A DNA stretch of 50,403 bases from Candidatus Daviesbacteria bacterium (GTDB lineage Bacteria; Patescibacteriota; Microgenomatia; Daviesbacterales; UBA10151): assembly GCA_016176415.1 (NCBI GenBank), contig JACOXH010000004.1:1-50403 (forward strand). The letters are read 5' to 3'. Shown here piece by piece: positions 14,255 through 22,398 of the stretch. Position 1 is the stretch's first letter. Each line of letters opens with the position of its first letter. The position numbers were made by a program, and so were the translations under genes. The notes under the pieces were generated by a model, which worked only from the letters and a program-made list of their open reading frames with translations, was not told where the DNA came from and did not search any database.

Positions 14255-14983
14255 ATGGCAGACTTAAGCGAACGGCAAAGAGCACTTTTAAAAGCAATTG
14301 TGGAAGAATATATCGAAGCTGCTGAACCGGTTGGTTCTGAAGTTATTGAAAGAAAACACAATTTAGGCGTCTCCCCTGCTACTATCAGAATAGAGATGAG
14401 CCGTTTAACAGATATGGGTTACTTAAGACAGCCTCACACCTCTGCAGGCCGTGCCCCTACCTCCATGGGTATGAAGTTTTATATAACTGAACTGATGAAA
14501 GAAAAATCACTGCCTGTGACTGCTGAAGTTTCTATTAAAGAAAAATTAATGTCCCAAAGATATAAACAGGAAAAACTGCTTAAGGAAGCAGTTACTGCTT
14601 TGGCCCAAAGGCTTGATGTATTAGGGCTGGCTATTGATGACGAGGGAGCGGTTTATTACGCCGGAGCTGCTAATATTTTAGACTGGCCTGAATTTTATGA
14701 TATTGATGTAGCCAGGTTTGTTTTATCCTTGTTTGATGAAAATCCAAGACTAAGGGAAATTATAGGCAGGGCAGCAGGAGCAGGACCTATGCATATTTTA
14801 TTTGGCGAAGACATGGAGTTTGAATACTTAAGACCTACAGGTTTTGTTTTTACCAAATATTACAGTAAGCCTGAAAAAACAGGAGTAATCGGGGTAATCG
14901 GACCTGCCAGGATGAATTTCCCTTTAGTTTTGCCTTATGTTAAATATGTAAGGGATTTATTAACTGAAGCAATGAGGGTTTAA
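14255..14983 (+). CDS. hrcA: HrcA heat-shock repressor, short form
   Basis: 242 aa from the ATG at 14255; a TTG at 14216 coincides with the -35 box and is rejected. HrcA represses chaperone operons by binding CIRCE and is kept active by GroEL. The winged helix is clear: LSERQRALLKAIVEEYIEAAEPVGSEVI then NLGVSPATIRIEMSRLTDMGYLRQPHTSAGRAPTSMGMKFY. Usual HrcA is about 340 aa; most of the middle inserted dimerising domain is reduced. The end VIGPARMNFPLVLPYVKYVRDLL matches the family C-terminus (IGP.RM.Y...I..V). First gene of hrcA-grpE-dnaK; grpE starts 2 nt after. Confidence 0.93.
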   Translation: MADLSERQRALLKAIVEEYIEAAEPVGSEVIERKHNLGVSPATIRIEMSRLTDMGYLRQPHTSAGRAPTSMGMKFYITELMKEKSLPVTAEVSIKEKLMSQRYKQEKLLKEAVTALAQRLDVLGLAIDDEGAVYYAGAANILDWPEFYDIDVARFVLSLFDENPRLREIIGRAAGAGPMHILFGEDMEFEYLRPTGFVFTKYYSKPEKTGVIGVIGPARMNFPLVLPYVKYVRDLLTEAMRV

Positions 14984-14985
14984 AT

Positions 14986-15537
14986 ATGGGAAAAAAGAAT
15001 GCAGATTTGGAAAAATTACAGCAAGAGTTAGAATCAGTAAAGGAATTAAGCCAACAGCTGGAGAATCAGTTAAAAAGAGCAGTGGCTGATTATCATAATT
15101 TAGAAAAAAGAGTGCAAGAGGGTAGGAGTGAGTTAACAAGATGGGGAACAGGGGAATTATTGGTTAAAATTCTGCCTGTATTGGATCATTTAGAGACAGT
15201 TATACGGTCAGGCCGGCAGGTCCTGAGCGAGCGGAGCGAGTCGAAGGAGTGGTTTAGAGGGGTGGAGTTAGCAGTAAAAGAGCTAAACCAGGTTTTGCAG
15301 TCAGAAGGTTTGGAAGAGGTAAAAGCTGAAGGTGAATTTAATCCTGCTTTGCAGGAGGCAGTTGACACAAGGCAGGGTGAGGATAATAAAATATTAGAAG
15401 TGGTAAGGAGTGGGTATACTCTAAATGGTAAGATATTGCGACCTGCTCAGGTAGTAGTAGGCAAGTCAGAGATAAGAGACAAGAGTCAAGAGTCAAGACA
15501 AGAACAAGAAAAACAGGAGGAAAACACTAGTCTCTAG
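14986..15537 (+). CDS. grpE: GrpE nucleotide exchange factor
   Basis: 183 aa. Releases ADP from DnaK. An N-terminal coiled coil (about residues 5-45), then the core ADYHNLEKRVQEGRSELTRWGTGELLVKILPVLDHLE and the C-terminal beta part EVVRSGYTLNGKILRPAQVVVGK. The stretch QVLSERSESKEW (about 78-89) is encoded by a short repeat (15222-15250). The C-terminal 20-25 residues (low complexity, rich in Gln, Glu, Ser and Arg) come from a heptamer tandem repeat (15471-15498). Both lie outside the conserved structure. Start is 2 nt after hrcA; stop is 18 nt before dnaK. Confidence 0.93.
   Translation: MGKKNADLEKLQQELESVKELSQQLENQLKRAVADYHNLEKRVQEGRSELTRWGTGELLVKILPVLDHLETVIRSGRQVLSERSESKEWFRGVELAVKELNQVLQSEGLEEVKAEGEFNPALQEAVDTRQGEDNKILEVVRSGYTLNGKILRPAQVVVGKSEIRDKSQESRQEQEKQEENTSL
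15222..15250. repeat. GAGCGAG-type short repeat inside grpE
   Basis: GC-rich segment containing GAGCGAGCGGAGCGAGTCG, in frame as LSERSESKE. It is out of character for the AT-richer gene around it. Sequences of this kind recur many times in unrelated bacterial and CPR genomes as short interspersed repeats; that is recall, not a search. No second copy is seen in this window. Confidence 0.5.
15471..15498. repeat. Period-7 tandem repeat in the grpE C-terminus
   Basis: Heptamers GATAAGA, GACAAGA, GTCAAGA, GTCAAGA in sequence. Translated in frame it gives a low-complexity tail. A further degenerate unit precedes it. Confidence 0.65.
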
Positions 15538-15554
15538 CGGCTAGTCACTAAATA
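15527..15554. repeat. Period-7 CTAG repeat between grpE and dnaK
   Basis: Heptamers CTAGTCT, CTAGCGG, CTAGTCA, CTAAATA. The first lies inside the grpE stop region and the last ends next to the dnaK ATG, so the repeat forms almost the whole spacer. Confidence 0.6.
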
Positions 15555-15555
15555 T

Positions 15556-17499
15556 ATGGCAAAAATAATCGGTATAGATTTAGGAACAACTAATTCGGCT
15601 GTTGCAGTAATGGAGGGCGGAAAGCCTAAAGTTATCCACTCGGCAGAAGGCGAAAATATTATTCCTTCTGTTGTTAATCCTATTAAAAACATAGTAGGCA
15701 GGGTGGCCAAGAGGCAGGCTATTGTTAACCCCAAAGAAACAATTTTTTCTATCAAAAGACTGATGGGCCGCAAATACAAAGATCCTGAAGTGCAAAGAGA
15801 TCTTAAATGGCTTCCGTACACCATTAAAGAAGGCAGGGAAGGTATGGCAGTTGTTGAGGTTGAAGGGCATGATTATACACCGCAGGAAATTTCTGCCCAG
15901 ATTTTACAAAAAATAAAAGCAGATGCTGAAAGTTATCTGGGTGAAAAAGTAACTGATGCTGTGATTACTGTACCTGCTTATTTTGATGATGCTCAAAGAC
16001 AGGCTACCAAACAGGCTGGAGAAATTGCAGGTCTCAATGTGCAAAGAATAATCAATGAACCTACTGCTGCAGCTTTAGCATATGGTTTGGATAAATCTCA
16101 CGCTCACACCATTGCTGTTTATGACCTTGGAGGTGGCACTTTTGATATTTCTATTTTGGAACTGGGCGACGGGGTGATTGAGGTTAAATCTACCAATGGC
16201 GACACTCATTTAGGGGGAGATGATTTTGATCAAGTAATTTTGGATTGGTTGGCAGAAGAATTTAAAAAAGAACAGGGAATTGATTTAAAAACTGACAGGC
16301 AAGCTCTGCAAAGATTGCGGGATGCTGCTGAAAAAGCCAAAATTGAACTGTCTTCTACTCAGGAGGCAGAAATTTCTATTCCTTTTGTGACTGCTGATTC
16401 TTCCGGGCCAAAACATCTTGAGATGAGGCTGTCCCGCGCCAAGCTTGAGGCTATGGTCAAGCCTTTAATTGATAAAAGCTTTGACGCTGTGAAAGCTGCT
16501 TTGTCTGACGCTAAACTGGAAGCATCAAAGATAGATGAGGTAGTTTTAGTGGGAGGCATGACTAGGATGCCTTCAGTGCAGAAAGCTGTACAGGATTTCT
16601 TTGGCAAAGAACCTCATAAAGGCATTAACCCCGATGAAGTGGTGGCAGTGGGTGCCGCAATTCAGGGTGGAGTGCTGGGCGGGGAAGTCAAAGACGTTTT
16701 ACTTTTGGATGTAACTCCCCTGACTTTGGGTATTGAAACTTTAGGTGGAGTCAGAACTCCTTTGATCCCCAGAAATACCACCATTCCTGCTTCCAAATCA
16801 GAAGTTTTCTCAACAGCAGCTGATAATCAAACTTCAGTGGAGATTAATGTCTTACAAGGAGAAAGGGAAATGGCTTCTGATAATAAATCTTTAGGCAGGT
16901 TTATCCTTGACGGGATTCCTCCTGCTCCAAGAGGCGTACCTCAGGTAGAGGTTACTTTTGATATTGATGCCAATGGTATTTTGAATGTAACTGCTCACGA
17001 TAAAGCCACAGGTAAAAAGCAAAATATCACCATTACCGGTTCCACAGGTTTGTCCAAGGATGAAGTGGAGAAGATGACCAAAGAGGCAGAAGCCCATGCA
17101 GAAGAGGACAAAAAGAAAAAAGAAGAAGTGGAGACAAGAAATCAGGCTGATAATTTGGTCTTTACAGCAGAAAGGTCACTTAAAGACGCCGGAGATAAAG
17201 TTTCTCCTGAAGTCAGAACTGATGTGGAGCAGAAATTAAATGATTTAAAAGGAATTATTCAAACTGCATCCCCTGAGGACTTAAAGCCCAAAATGGAAGC
17301 ATTATCAGAGGCTTTGCAAAAAGTCGGTGCCGCTATGTACCAACAGCAGGGGCAGGCAGGACAGGGCCAGCCTTCTGGAGAACAGCCGGCCGGGGAAGCT
17401 CGGGAAGAACCGAAAAAAGAAGACGGGTCCTCCGAAGCTTCAGCGAAGGAGGAAGCAGTTGAAGGTGAAGTGGTAGAAGAAGAGAAAAAAGAAGAGTAA
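15556..17499 (+). CDS. dnaK: DnaK (Hsp70) chaperone
   Basis: 647 aa. ATP-dependent folding chaperone. [10 protein letters not shown] at the N-terminus, [56 protein letters not shown], then the substrate-binding domain ([24 protein letters not shown]) and a helical lid. The acidic, disordered tail ends in EEEKKEE rather than the EEVD-like end of some family members. Within the tail a palindromic repeat (17428-17453) codes [10 protein letters not shown]. Third gene of the hrcA operon; dnaJ follows 168 nt later with its own -10 box. Confidence 0.97.
   Translation: MAKIIGIDLGTTNSAVAVMEGGKPKVIHSAEGENIIPSVVNPIKNIVGRVAKRQAIVNPKETIFSIKRLMGRKYKDPEVQRDLKWLPYTIKEGREGMAVVEVEGHDYTPQEISAQILQKIKADAESYLGEKVTDAVITVPAYFDDAQRQATKQAGEIAGLNVQRIINEPTAAALAYGLDKSHAHTIAVYDLGGGTFDISILELGDGVIEVKSTNGDTHLGGDDFDQVILDWLAEEFKKEQGIDLKTDRQALQRLRDAAEKAKIELSSTQEAEISIPFVTADSSGPKHLEMRLSRAKLEAMVKPLIDKSFDAVKAALSDAKLEASKIDEVVLVGGMTRMPSVQKAVQDFFGKEPHKGINPDEVVAVGAAIQGGVLGGEVKDVLLLDVTPLTLGIETLGGVRTPLIPRNTTIPASKSEVFSTAADNQTSVEINVLQGEREMASDNKSLGRFILDGIPPAPRGVPQVEVTFDIDANGILNVTAHDKATGKKQNITITGSTGLSKDEVEKMTKEAEAHAEEDKKKKEEVETRNQADNLVFTAERSLKDAGDKVSPEVRTDVEQKLNDLKGIIQTASPEDLKPKMEALSEALQKVGAAMYQQQGQAGQGQPSGEQPAGEAREEPKKEDGSSEASAKEEAVEGEVVEEEKKEE
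17428..17453. repeat. Palindromic repeat in the dnaK tail
   Basis: TCCTCC (17428-17433) and GGAGGA (17448-17453) are the arms; the inside holds the palindrome GAAGCTTC (17434-17441). It is in frame and codes Ser/Glu/Ala/Lys residues. Segments like this are, from memory, frequent short repeats in CPR genomes. Confidence 0.5.
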
Positions 17500-17524
17500 C
17501 TCGTCACGTCAAAAAGCACCGTTC

Positions 17525-17610
17525 GACTAGTAATTTCTGCAACATTTAAGTTTTACTCTAGTCTCACTATGTGACGATTTCATGACTGGCTTCTGCACAT
17601 AAAATCGTCA
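17525..17610. repeat. Nested inverted repeats between dnaK and dnaJ
   Basis: Two sets of arms: GACTAG (17525-17530) with CTAGTC (17558-17563), and TGACGATTT (17572-17580) with AAATCGTCA (17602-17610), the latter perfect over 9 bp around a 21-nt loop. There is no T-run after either, so they are not typical terminators. They may fold in a dnaK-dnaJ read-through RNA. Confidence 0.45.
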
Positions 17611-17650
17611 AATTGCTTTTATGACTTGTGACTTCACTGCTCTTTAATTG

Positions 17651-17656
17651 TATAAT
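17651..17656 (+). promoter_or_regulatory. -10 box of dnaJ
   Basis: TATAAT 11 nt before the dnaJ ATG at 17668; a TTGTGA at 17626 (19-nt spacer) is a weak -35. No CIRCE is seen here. Confidence 0.5.
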
Positions 17657-17667
17657 TTGGGAAAACT

Positions 17668-18594
17668 ATGGCAACTAAACGCGACTATTATGAAATATTA
17701 GGTGTAAATAAGTCTGTTTCAGCTGATGAAATTAAATCAGCTTACCGTAAGCTGGCCAGAAAACATCATCCTGATATAGATAAATCTGCAGGAGCCACCG
17801 AAAGATTTAAAGAATTGGGAGAAGCCTATCAGGTTTTATCAGATCCCCAAAAGAAACAAGCGTACGATCAATTTGGCCATGCTGCTTTTGACAGGTCTCA
17901 GGGTTTCCCTGGTGGAGGAGCAGGTGCAGGTGGCTTTAATCCTTTTGGTGGAGGCGGAGGCTGGCAAACCTATTCGTGGTCATCAGGTGGTGGAGGGTCC
18001 CCCTTTGGAGGAGATTTTGGTGGCTTTGAAGATCCCTTCGAACTCTTTGAGCAAATTTTTGGCGGAGGTTTTGGGGGCTTTGCCCGCAGAAAGCCTACTT
18101 ATCAGTTAAATATCAGTTTTGATGAGGCTATACATGGAGTAACTAAGGAAGTAGAGATTGAATCAAGGGATGCTCATGGCAAGATAAACAGAAAAAGAAT
18201 GAAAATTAAAGTGCCGGCAGGAGTAAACAACGGTACAAAAATGCGCTTTGGTGATATGGACATTGTTTTTAATGTTTCCAGAGACCCCAAATTTTTAAGA
18301 GAAGGAGCTGATATTTTTTCTGAAATTACAGTAACTATCCCACAACTGGTTTTGGGGGATGTATTTGAGGTGGAGACTACACAAGGTAAAGTTAAAGTTA
18401 AAGTGCCTCACGGAACTCAACCTGGATCATTGGTTAAACTTAAGGGCAAAGGCGCTCCAAGACTAGGGACAACCGGCCACGGTGATCATTATGTCAGAGT
18501 CAATTTAGAAGTACCCCAAAACCCGTCAAAACAGGAAAAGCAGCTCTATGAGGAGCTGAAAAATTTATCCTCTAAGAAAAAAGGCTGGTTTTAA
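17668..18594 (+). CDS. dnaJ: DnaJ-family co-chaperone without zinc fingers
   Basis: 308 aa. Stimulates DnaK ATPase. J domain at residues 5-70 with the HPD tripeptide (HHPDIDK), then a long Gly/Phe-rich linker (about 80-145) and two beta-barrel substrate domains ([56 protein letters not shown]). The four CxxCxGxG zinc repeats of classical DnaJ are absent, so this is the type B/CbpA layout although it stands in the dnaK operon. It ends in a 4-nt overlap with the convergent membrane protein gene. Confidence 0.92.
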   Translation: MATKRDYYEILGVNKSVSADEIKSAYRKLARKHHPDIDKSAGATERFKELGEAYQVLSDPQKKQAYDQFGHAAFDRSQGFPGGGAGAGGFNPFGGGGGWQTYSWSSGGGGSPFGGDFGGFEDPFELFEQIFGGGFGGFARRKPTYQLNISFDEAIHGVTKEVEIESRDAHGKINRKRMKIKVPAGVNNGTKMRFGDMDIVFNVSRDPKFLREGADIFSEITVTIPQLVLGDVFEVETTQGKVKVKVPHGTQPGSLVKLKGKGAPRLGTTGHGDHYVRVNLEVPQNPSKQEKQLYEELKNLSSKKKGWF

Positions 18595-19418
18595 GAGGCT
18601 TTTTTAGGAATAAAAAGGTTCATTGTTACTACTCCCAAACTGATAAGGGTAAACATAAAGGGGAAACCGTAAAATCCGGTATACCTGCCGGTTAAATTAA
18701 TTACTAACTCTGCTATCAGTCCTAAAGTTACGGCATATAAACCGATTTTGTAAGACTGGCCAAAGCTTAAAGCATATTTGAAGACTTTACTTAAAAGCCA
18801 GATTAAAGCTCCTAAAATCAGCAGATAAAGTAGTCTGAAAGCATAAGCAAGATAAATGCCTATAAAAGAAATTACCAATAAAGCTGGTCCTATAAATTTA
18901 AAGTAAGGTGAGGCAGATTTGTAAAATGAATCAACAGCCTCTTTGTTGAGCTTAAAATTTTGTACCTGTTTTAAACTATATGTCCTGGTCTCAAGATTAT
19001 TTTCTCTGTACACTATTGAATCTTTGGTTACCCATAAGCCTACCTTGTATTCTTCAAATTTTTCCGGAGAATAAGGAATTTTTGTATCAATTACTGCTAA
19101 ATTTTGATCATTTTCCATACCTAAATTTTTACAGGTAGGTATGAAATATGGTTCTTTCTGGTTTGAAGTGAGCTGACCTCCTGTGACATTCACTTCCAGC
19201 TCTTTTGGAAAACAGTCAACTAAATTTACAGCCAGGTTTTGGATTTGAGAAGGCATATCAAATAAAAGAGGTTTGATTAAAAAAATGATATTAATGATTG
19301 TAAGAAACAATATCAGCAGGAGAAAATAACCAAAACTGCTTTTAAAAGATCTTTTGATAATGCCTGAATAAAAGACAGGGGAATAAATGCTGTTTTTAAT
19401 GGTTTGGATAAAATTCAC
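18591..19418 (-). CDS. DUF1189-like polytopic membrane protein
   Basis: 275 aa if it starts at the GTG at 19418 ([21 protein letters not shown], matching the usual N-terminus of DUF1189 proteins). A first membrane helix (about residues 28-50), an outer domain of about 120 residues with two Cys (DCFPKE and PTCKNLG), then about four helices to the end. Function unknown. In-frame extension to a TTG at 19454 is possible. A TACAAT lies 6 nt before an ATG at 19429 that is out of frame: it opens a four-codon frame (MLKE) whose TGA overlaps this GTG. Convergent with dnaJ, divergent from nusA. Confidence 0.65.
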   Translation of the reverse strand: MNFIQTIKNSIYSPVFYSGIIKRSFKSSFGYFLLLILFLTIINIIFLIKPLLFDMPSQIQNLAVNLVDCFPKELEVNVTGGQLTSNQKEPYFIPTCKNLGMENDQNLAVIDTKIPYSPEKFEEYKVGLWVTKDSIVYRENNLETRTYSLKQVQNFKLNKEAVDSFYKSASPYFKFIGPALLVISFIGIYLAYAFRLLYLLILGALIWLLSKVFKYALSFGQSYKIGLYAVTLGLIAELVINLTGRYTGFYGFPFMFTLISLGVVTMNLFIPKKAS

Positions 19419-19444
19419 TCTTTTAACATACCACAATTGTAATC

Positions 19445-19473
19445 TTGACTTCAATTTTATAAAGGGTTAGAAT
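19445..19473 (+). promoter_or_regulatory. nusA promoter
   Basis: TTGACT (19445-19450), 17-nt spacer, TAGAAT (19468-19473). Predicted transcription start near 19480, giving a leader of about 55 nt before nusA. Confidence 0.7.
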
Positions 19474-19503
19474 GGTGCTGGTTAATAATCCTATTAACTT
19501 TGA

Positions 19504-19529
19504 GGGTGGGACTAGTGCCCGCCCTTTTT
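19504..19529 (+). terminator. Terminator-like hairpin in the nusA leader
   Basis: GGGTGGG (19504-19510) and CCCGCCC (19518-19524) form a 7-bp stem with one G-T pair around ACTAGTG, followed directly by TTTTT (19525-19529) and, 5 nt later, the nusA ATG. This is an intrinsic-terminator shape placed between promoter and gene, so it is probably an attenuator. NusA itself strengthens pausing and intrinsic termination, so autoregulation is a natural reading. Confidence 0.7.
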
Positions 19530-19534
19530 AAAAT

Positions 19535-20806
19535 ATGGCACAAGCGAGAACAGAATTTGCAGCAGCATTAAATCAAATAGCCTCTGAAAAAGGGGTAGAA
19601 GTTGAAGTGGTTTTGGATGCAATCAGGGTAGCAGCTCTGGCAGCGTACAAAAAAGACTTAATGCTTCGCAATGAGCTGGTTCCTGAAGATTTTGAAGAAT
19701 TCACCTCCAAAGTTGATGCCGTGACAGGTGAAATTTCTGTTTTTGACGGCGATAAAAATGTAACCCCTCCCGGATTTGCCCGGATTGCAGCTTCTATTGC
19801 TAAACAAGTCATCATGCAAAAGCTAAATGAGGCAGAAAGAAGCACAATTTTGGCAGAGTATGAAAGTAAAGTAGGAACTGTTATTTCCGGAGCTATCCAA
19901 AGGCAGGAAGGGAATACTTTTTTTGTGGATTTGGGCAGAGCTGAAGGTGTTCTCCCTCCCTCAGAACAGGTTCATACAGAAATATATCACCAAAACCAAA
20001 GACTTAAGCTTTTGGTAAAAGAAATAAGAGAAGGCAACAGAGGCTCTGAAGTGATTGTATCACGCTCTGATCCGAATTTAGTCAAAGCCCTTTTTGCTCT
20101 GGAAGTGCCTGAGATTCAATCGGGGGCGGTGGAAATTAAAGTGATTGCCAGAGAAGCAGGTTCCAGGACTAAGGTAGCTGCTGTATCTTCTCAAGAGGGC
20201 GTTGATCCGGTAGGCAGTCTGGTGGGACAAAAAGGTGTGAGAGTGCAGGCGGTAATCAGTGAGCTGGGAGAGGAAAAGATTGATATTATCAGCTATTCTG
20301 ATGATCCGGCCCGATTTATTGTGGCAGCCCTTTCTCCTGCTAAGGATATTCAGGTTCAATTAAATGAAAAAGATAAGATAGCTACAGTGACTGTGCCTCA
20401 AAATCAACTGTCTTTGGCTATTGGTAAAGGGGGCCAAAATGTGAGGTTAGCTGCAAAGCTTACCGGTTGGAAGATTGATATTGTGGGTTCAGGAGAACCA
20501 GAGGAAGAGGGTAAAGGGGAAAGCGTAAAGGGTGAAGGAAAAGAAGAAAAAATAGTAGAGCAACCAGCAGAACAAACTTCAGAAGAAGATGAGATGGCAG
20601 AAGCTACAGATCCTTCGAAAACTGTGGGTGAAGCAATGACAGAGGCTGCAGTAGAAAATATCACTCAAGCACAACAGGATGAATCAGTCGGAGGAGAGCT
20701 GGAAGAGGAAGAAGATCAGCCGGCCGATCCACAAGCAGCTGTCGATGCAGAAGCTGATATAGAGAAGGCAGATAAAAAAGAAGCAAGCGACAAGAATAAA
20801 GAATAA
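19535..20806 (+). CDS. nusA: Transcription factor NusA
   Basis: 423 aa. Binds RNA polymerase and RNA to modulate pausing, termination and antitermination. N-terminal polymerase-binding domain (about residues 1-105), S1 domain (about 112-180: GTVISGAIQRQEGNTFFVDLGRAEGVLP), KH1 (about 205-265: DPVGSLVGQKGVRVQAVISELGEEKIDI) and KH2 (about 275-325: LSLAIGKGGQNVRLAAKLTGWKIDI). The last 95 residues are a highly acidic, disordered tail. The usual rimP gene is not in front. A terminator-like hairpin ends 5 nt before the ATG, leaving no room for a normal ribosome-binding site. Confidence 0.95.
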   Translation: MAQARTEFAAALNQIASEKGVEVEVVLDAIRVAALAAYKKDLMLRNELVPEDFEEFTSKVDAVTGEISVFDGDKNVTPPGFARIAASIAKQVIMQKLNEAERSTILAEYESKVGTVISGAIQRQEGNTFFVDLGRAEGVLPPSEQVHTEIYHQNQRLKLLVKEIREGNRGSEVIVSRSDPNLVKALFALEVPEIQSGAVEIKVIAREAGSRTKVAAVSSQEGVDPVGSLVGQKGVRVQAVISELGEEKIDIISYSDDPARFIVAALSPAKDIQVQLNEKDKIATVTVPQNQLSLAIGKGGQNVRLAAKLTGWKIDIVGSGEPEEEGKGESVKGEGKEEKIVEQPAEQTSEEDEMAEATDPSKTVGEAMTEAAVENITQAQQDESVGGELEEEEDQPADPQAAVDAEADIEKADKKEASDKNKE

Positions 20807-20831
20807 AGCTATGAAGATTGTTGTTCAAAAC

Positions 20832-20866
20832 CTTAATTCTTAATTCTAACTGCTTAATTCTTCTTA
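20832..20866. repeat. Period-7 tandem repeat upstream of infB
   Basis: Five heptamers: CTTAATT, CTTAATT, CTAACTG, CTTAATT, CTTCTTA. It fills half of the nusA-infB gap and ends at the AAGGA ribosome-binding site. Confidence 0.65.
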
Positions 20867-20878
20867 AGGATAATTTTT

Positions 20879-22345
20879 ATGGCAGAACAATTTAGACCGC
20901 CTGTTGTTACAATTTTAGGCCATGTTGATCATGGTAAGACTACCTTACTGGATTTTATCCGTAAATCTTCCGTTGCGGTCAAAGAACACGGTGGAATTAC
21001 ACAGCATATCGGTGCCTATCAGGTATTGCATGACAATAAATTAATCACCTTCATTGATACTCCGGGTCATGCAGCTTTTGAAAAAATGCGCTCAAGAGGC
21101 GCTAATGTGGCAGATATTGCAGTGCTGGTGGTGGCTATTGATGATGGCATTATGCCTCAAACAGATGAGGCTATTAAGCATATTCAGAATGCAGGGGGCG
21201 CCTACGGCACTAAAGTACCGCTGATTGTAGCAGTTAATAAAATCGACCTCCCGGGAATTGATAAAAATGTTGCTCTTTTAAAAATAAAAAAGCAGCTTGC
21301 TGACCGTAAAATAAACCCGGAAGAGTATGGCGGAGATGTGCCTGTAATACCTCTTTCAGCCAAAACAGGCGAAGGGGTGGAAAAACTACTGGAAATGATT
21401 CTTTTGGTGGCAGAGATGAATGAGTTAAAAGGTGATCCCTCTTTGCCTGCTGCCGGAGTGGTAATTGAAGCCACACTAGATAAGTTTAAAGGTTCAGTGG
21501 CCACAATTTTGGTGAAAAACGGAACGCTCAAAAAGGGAGATCAAATAATGGTGGGTGGCGTGAAGGGGAAAATCAGAGGTATGTTCGATTACAATCACAA
21601 ACCTCTGGAAAGCGCCGGTCCCTCAACCCCTGTGGAGGTGCTGGGGTTAGAAGGGGTGCCTGCAGTAGGGGCAGTTTTGGGGGAATTGCCTGAAATAAAG
21701 AAGGCTGAAGCTGTGCAGTCTTTGGTTGATAAATTAAAGCAGGGTGATACGAAAACTCTTAAAGTAGTTATTAAAGCAGATAAACAGGGTTCTTTAGAGG
21801 CCATTGAGGAATCGCTGGGGAAGTTCAATGAGGAGCAAAAAGTAGTAGATTTTGTCCTTTCTGCGACAGGAGATATTGGTGAAGAAAATATCAAGCTGGC
21901 CGCTACTGTCGGAGCGATTGTAATTGGTTTCAATGTTAAAGTAGCCACTAATGCTCAAAAATTAGCTGAAAATGAACATGTATTAATCAGGACCTACAAT
22001 ATTATTTATGAATTGTTAGATGATGTAGAAGAAGTGGTCAATACCTTGTTGGAAGTAGGTCAGCTTGAGGAGGTTTTAGGTAAAGCCAATATAATTGCTG
22101 AATTTCCTCACGGGAAAACAGAAAAGATTGCAGGCTGCAGGATGACAGAAGGCACAATTGCCAAAGGTCAGAAAATTAGGATTGTCCGGGAGGGGGTAGT
22201 GGTTGGAGAAGTAAAGCTGAAATCTTTAAAGAAAGTCAAAGAAGAAGTAAATAAAGTGGAAAAAGGTAATGACTGCGGTATGTTATTTGATCCACCCGTT
22301 GATTTTGCCATCGGCGACACCGTCGAATCCTTCAGAGTGATCTAA
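20879..22345 (+). CDS. infB: Translation initiation factor IF-2, short form
   Basis: 488 aa. GTPase that brings initiator tRNA to the ribosome. G1 GHVDHGKTT (residues 14-22), switch GGITQHIGAY, G3 DTPGHAAF, G4 NKID, then domains II-IV (TILVKNGTLKKGDQIMVGG; GFNVKVATNAQKLAENEHV; AGCRMTEGTIAKGQKIRI). The N-terminal regions present in most bacteria are wholly absent, so it begins at the G domain. A Shine-Dalgarno-like AAGGA lies about 9 nt before the ATG at 20879. Follows nusA in the usual nusA-infB order; rbfA and truB do not follow. Confidence 0.96.
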   Translation: MAEQFRPPVVTILGHVDHGKTTLLDFIRKSSVAVKEHGGITQHIGAYQVLHDNKLITFIDTPGHAAFEKMRSRGANVADIAVLVVAIDDGIMPQTDEAIKHIQNAGGAYGTKVPLIVAVNKIDLPGIDKNVALLKIKKQLADRKINPEEYGGDVPVIPLSAKTGEGVEKLLEMILLVAEMNELKGDPSLPAAGVVIEATLDKFKGSVATILVKNGTLKKGDQIMVGGVKGKIRGMFDYNHKPLESAGPSTPVEVLGLEGVPAVGAVLGELPEIKKAEAVQSLVDKLKQGDTKTLKVVIKADKQGSLEAIEESLGKFNEEQKVVDFVLSATGDIGEENIKLAATVGAIVIGFNVKVATNAQKLAENEHVLIRTYNIIYELLDDVEEVVNTLLEVGQLEEVLGKANIIAEFPHGKTEKIAGCRMTEGTIAKGQKIRIVREGVVVGEVKLKSLKKVKEEVNKVEKGNDCGMLFDPPVDFAIGDTVESFRVI

Positions 22346-22348
22346 AAC

Positions 22349-22377
22349 TTGATTTTTATGGGGTTTAGGGGTAAAAT
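22349..22377 (+). promoter_or_regulatory. Promoter before the DHH-like gene
   Basis: TTGATT (22349-22354), 17-nt spacer and TAAAAT (22372-22377). It gives a short leader before the ATG at 22399. Confidence 0.5.
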
Positions 22378-22398
22378 TCGGGGCATAATCAATTTCTA

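Noticed and set aside
18575-18605. Bidirectional terminator between dnaJ and the DUF1189-like gene
   Set aside because: A6G and CT6 arms can pair over about 7 bp, but both lie within coding sequence and the inner bases do not match, so it is too weak to call.
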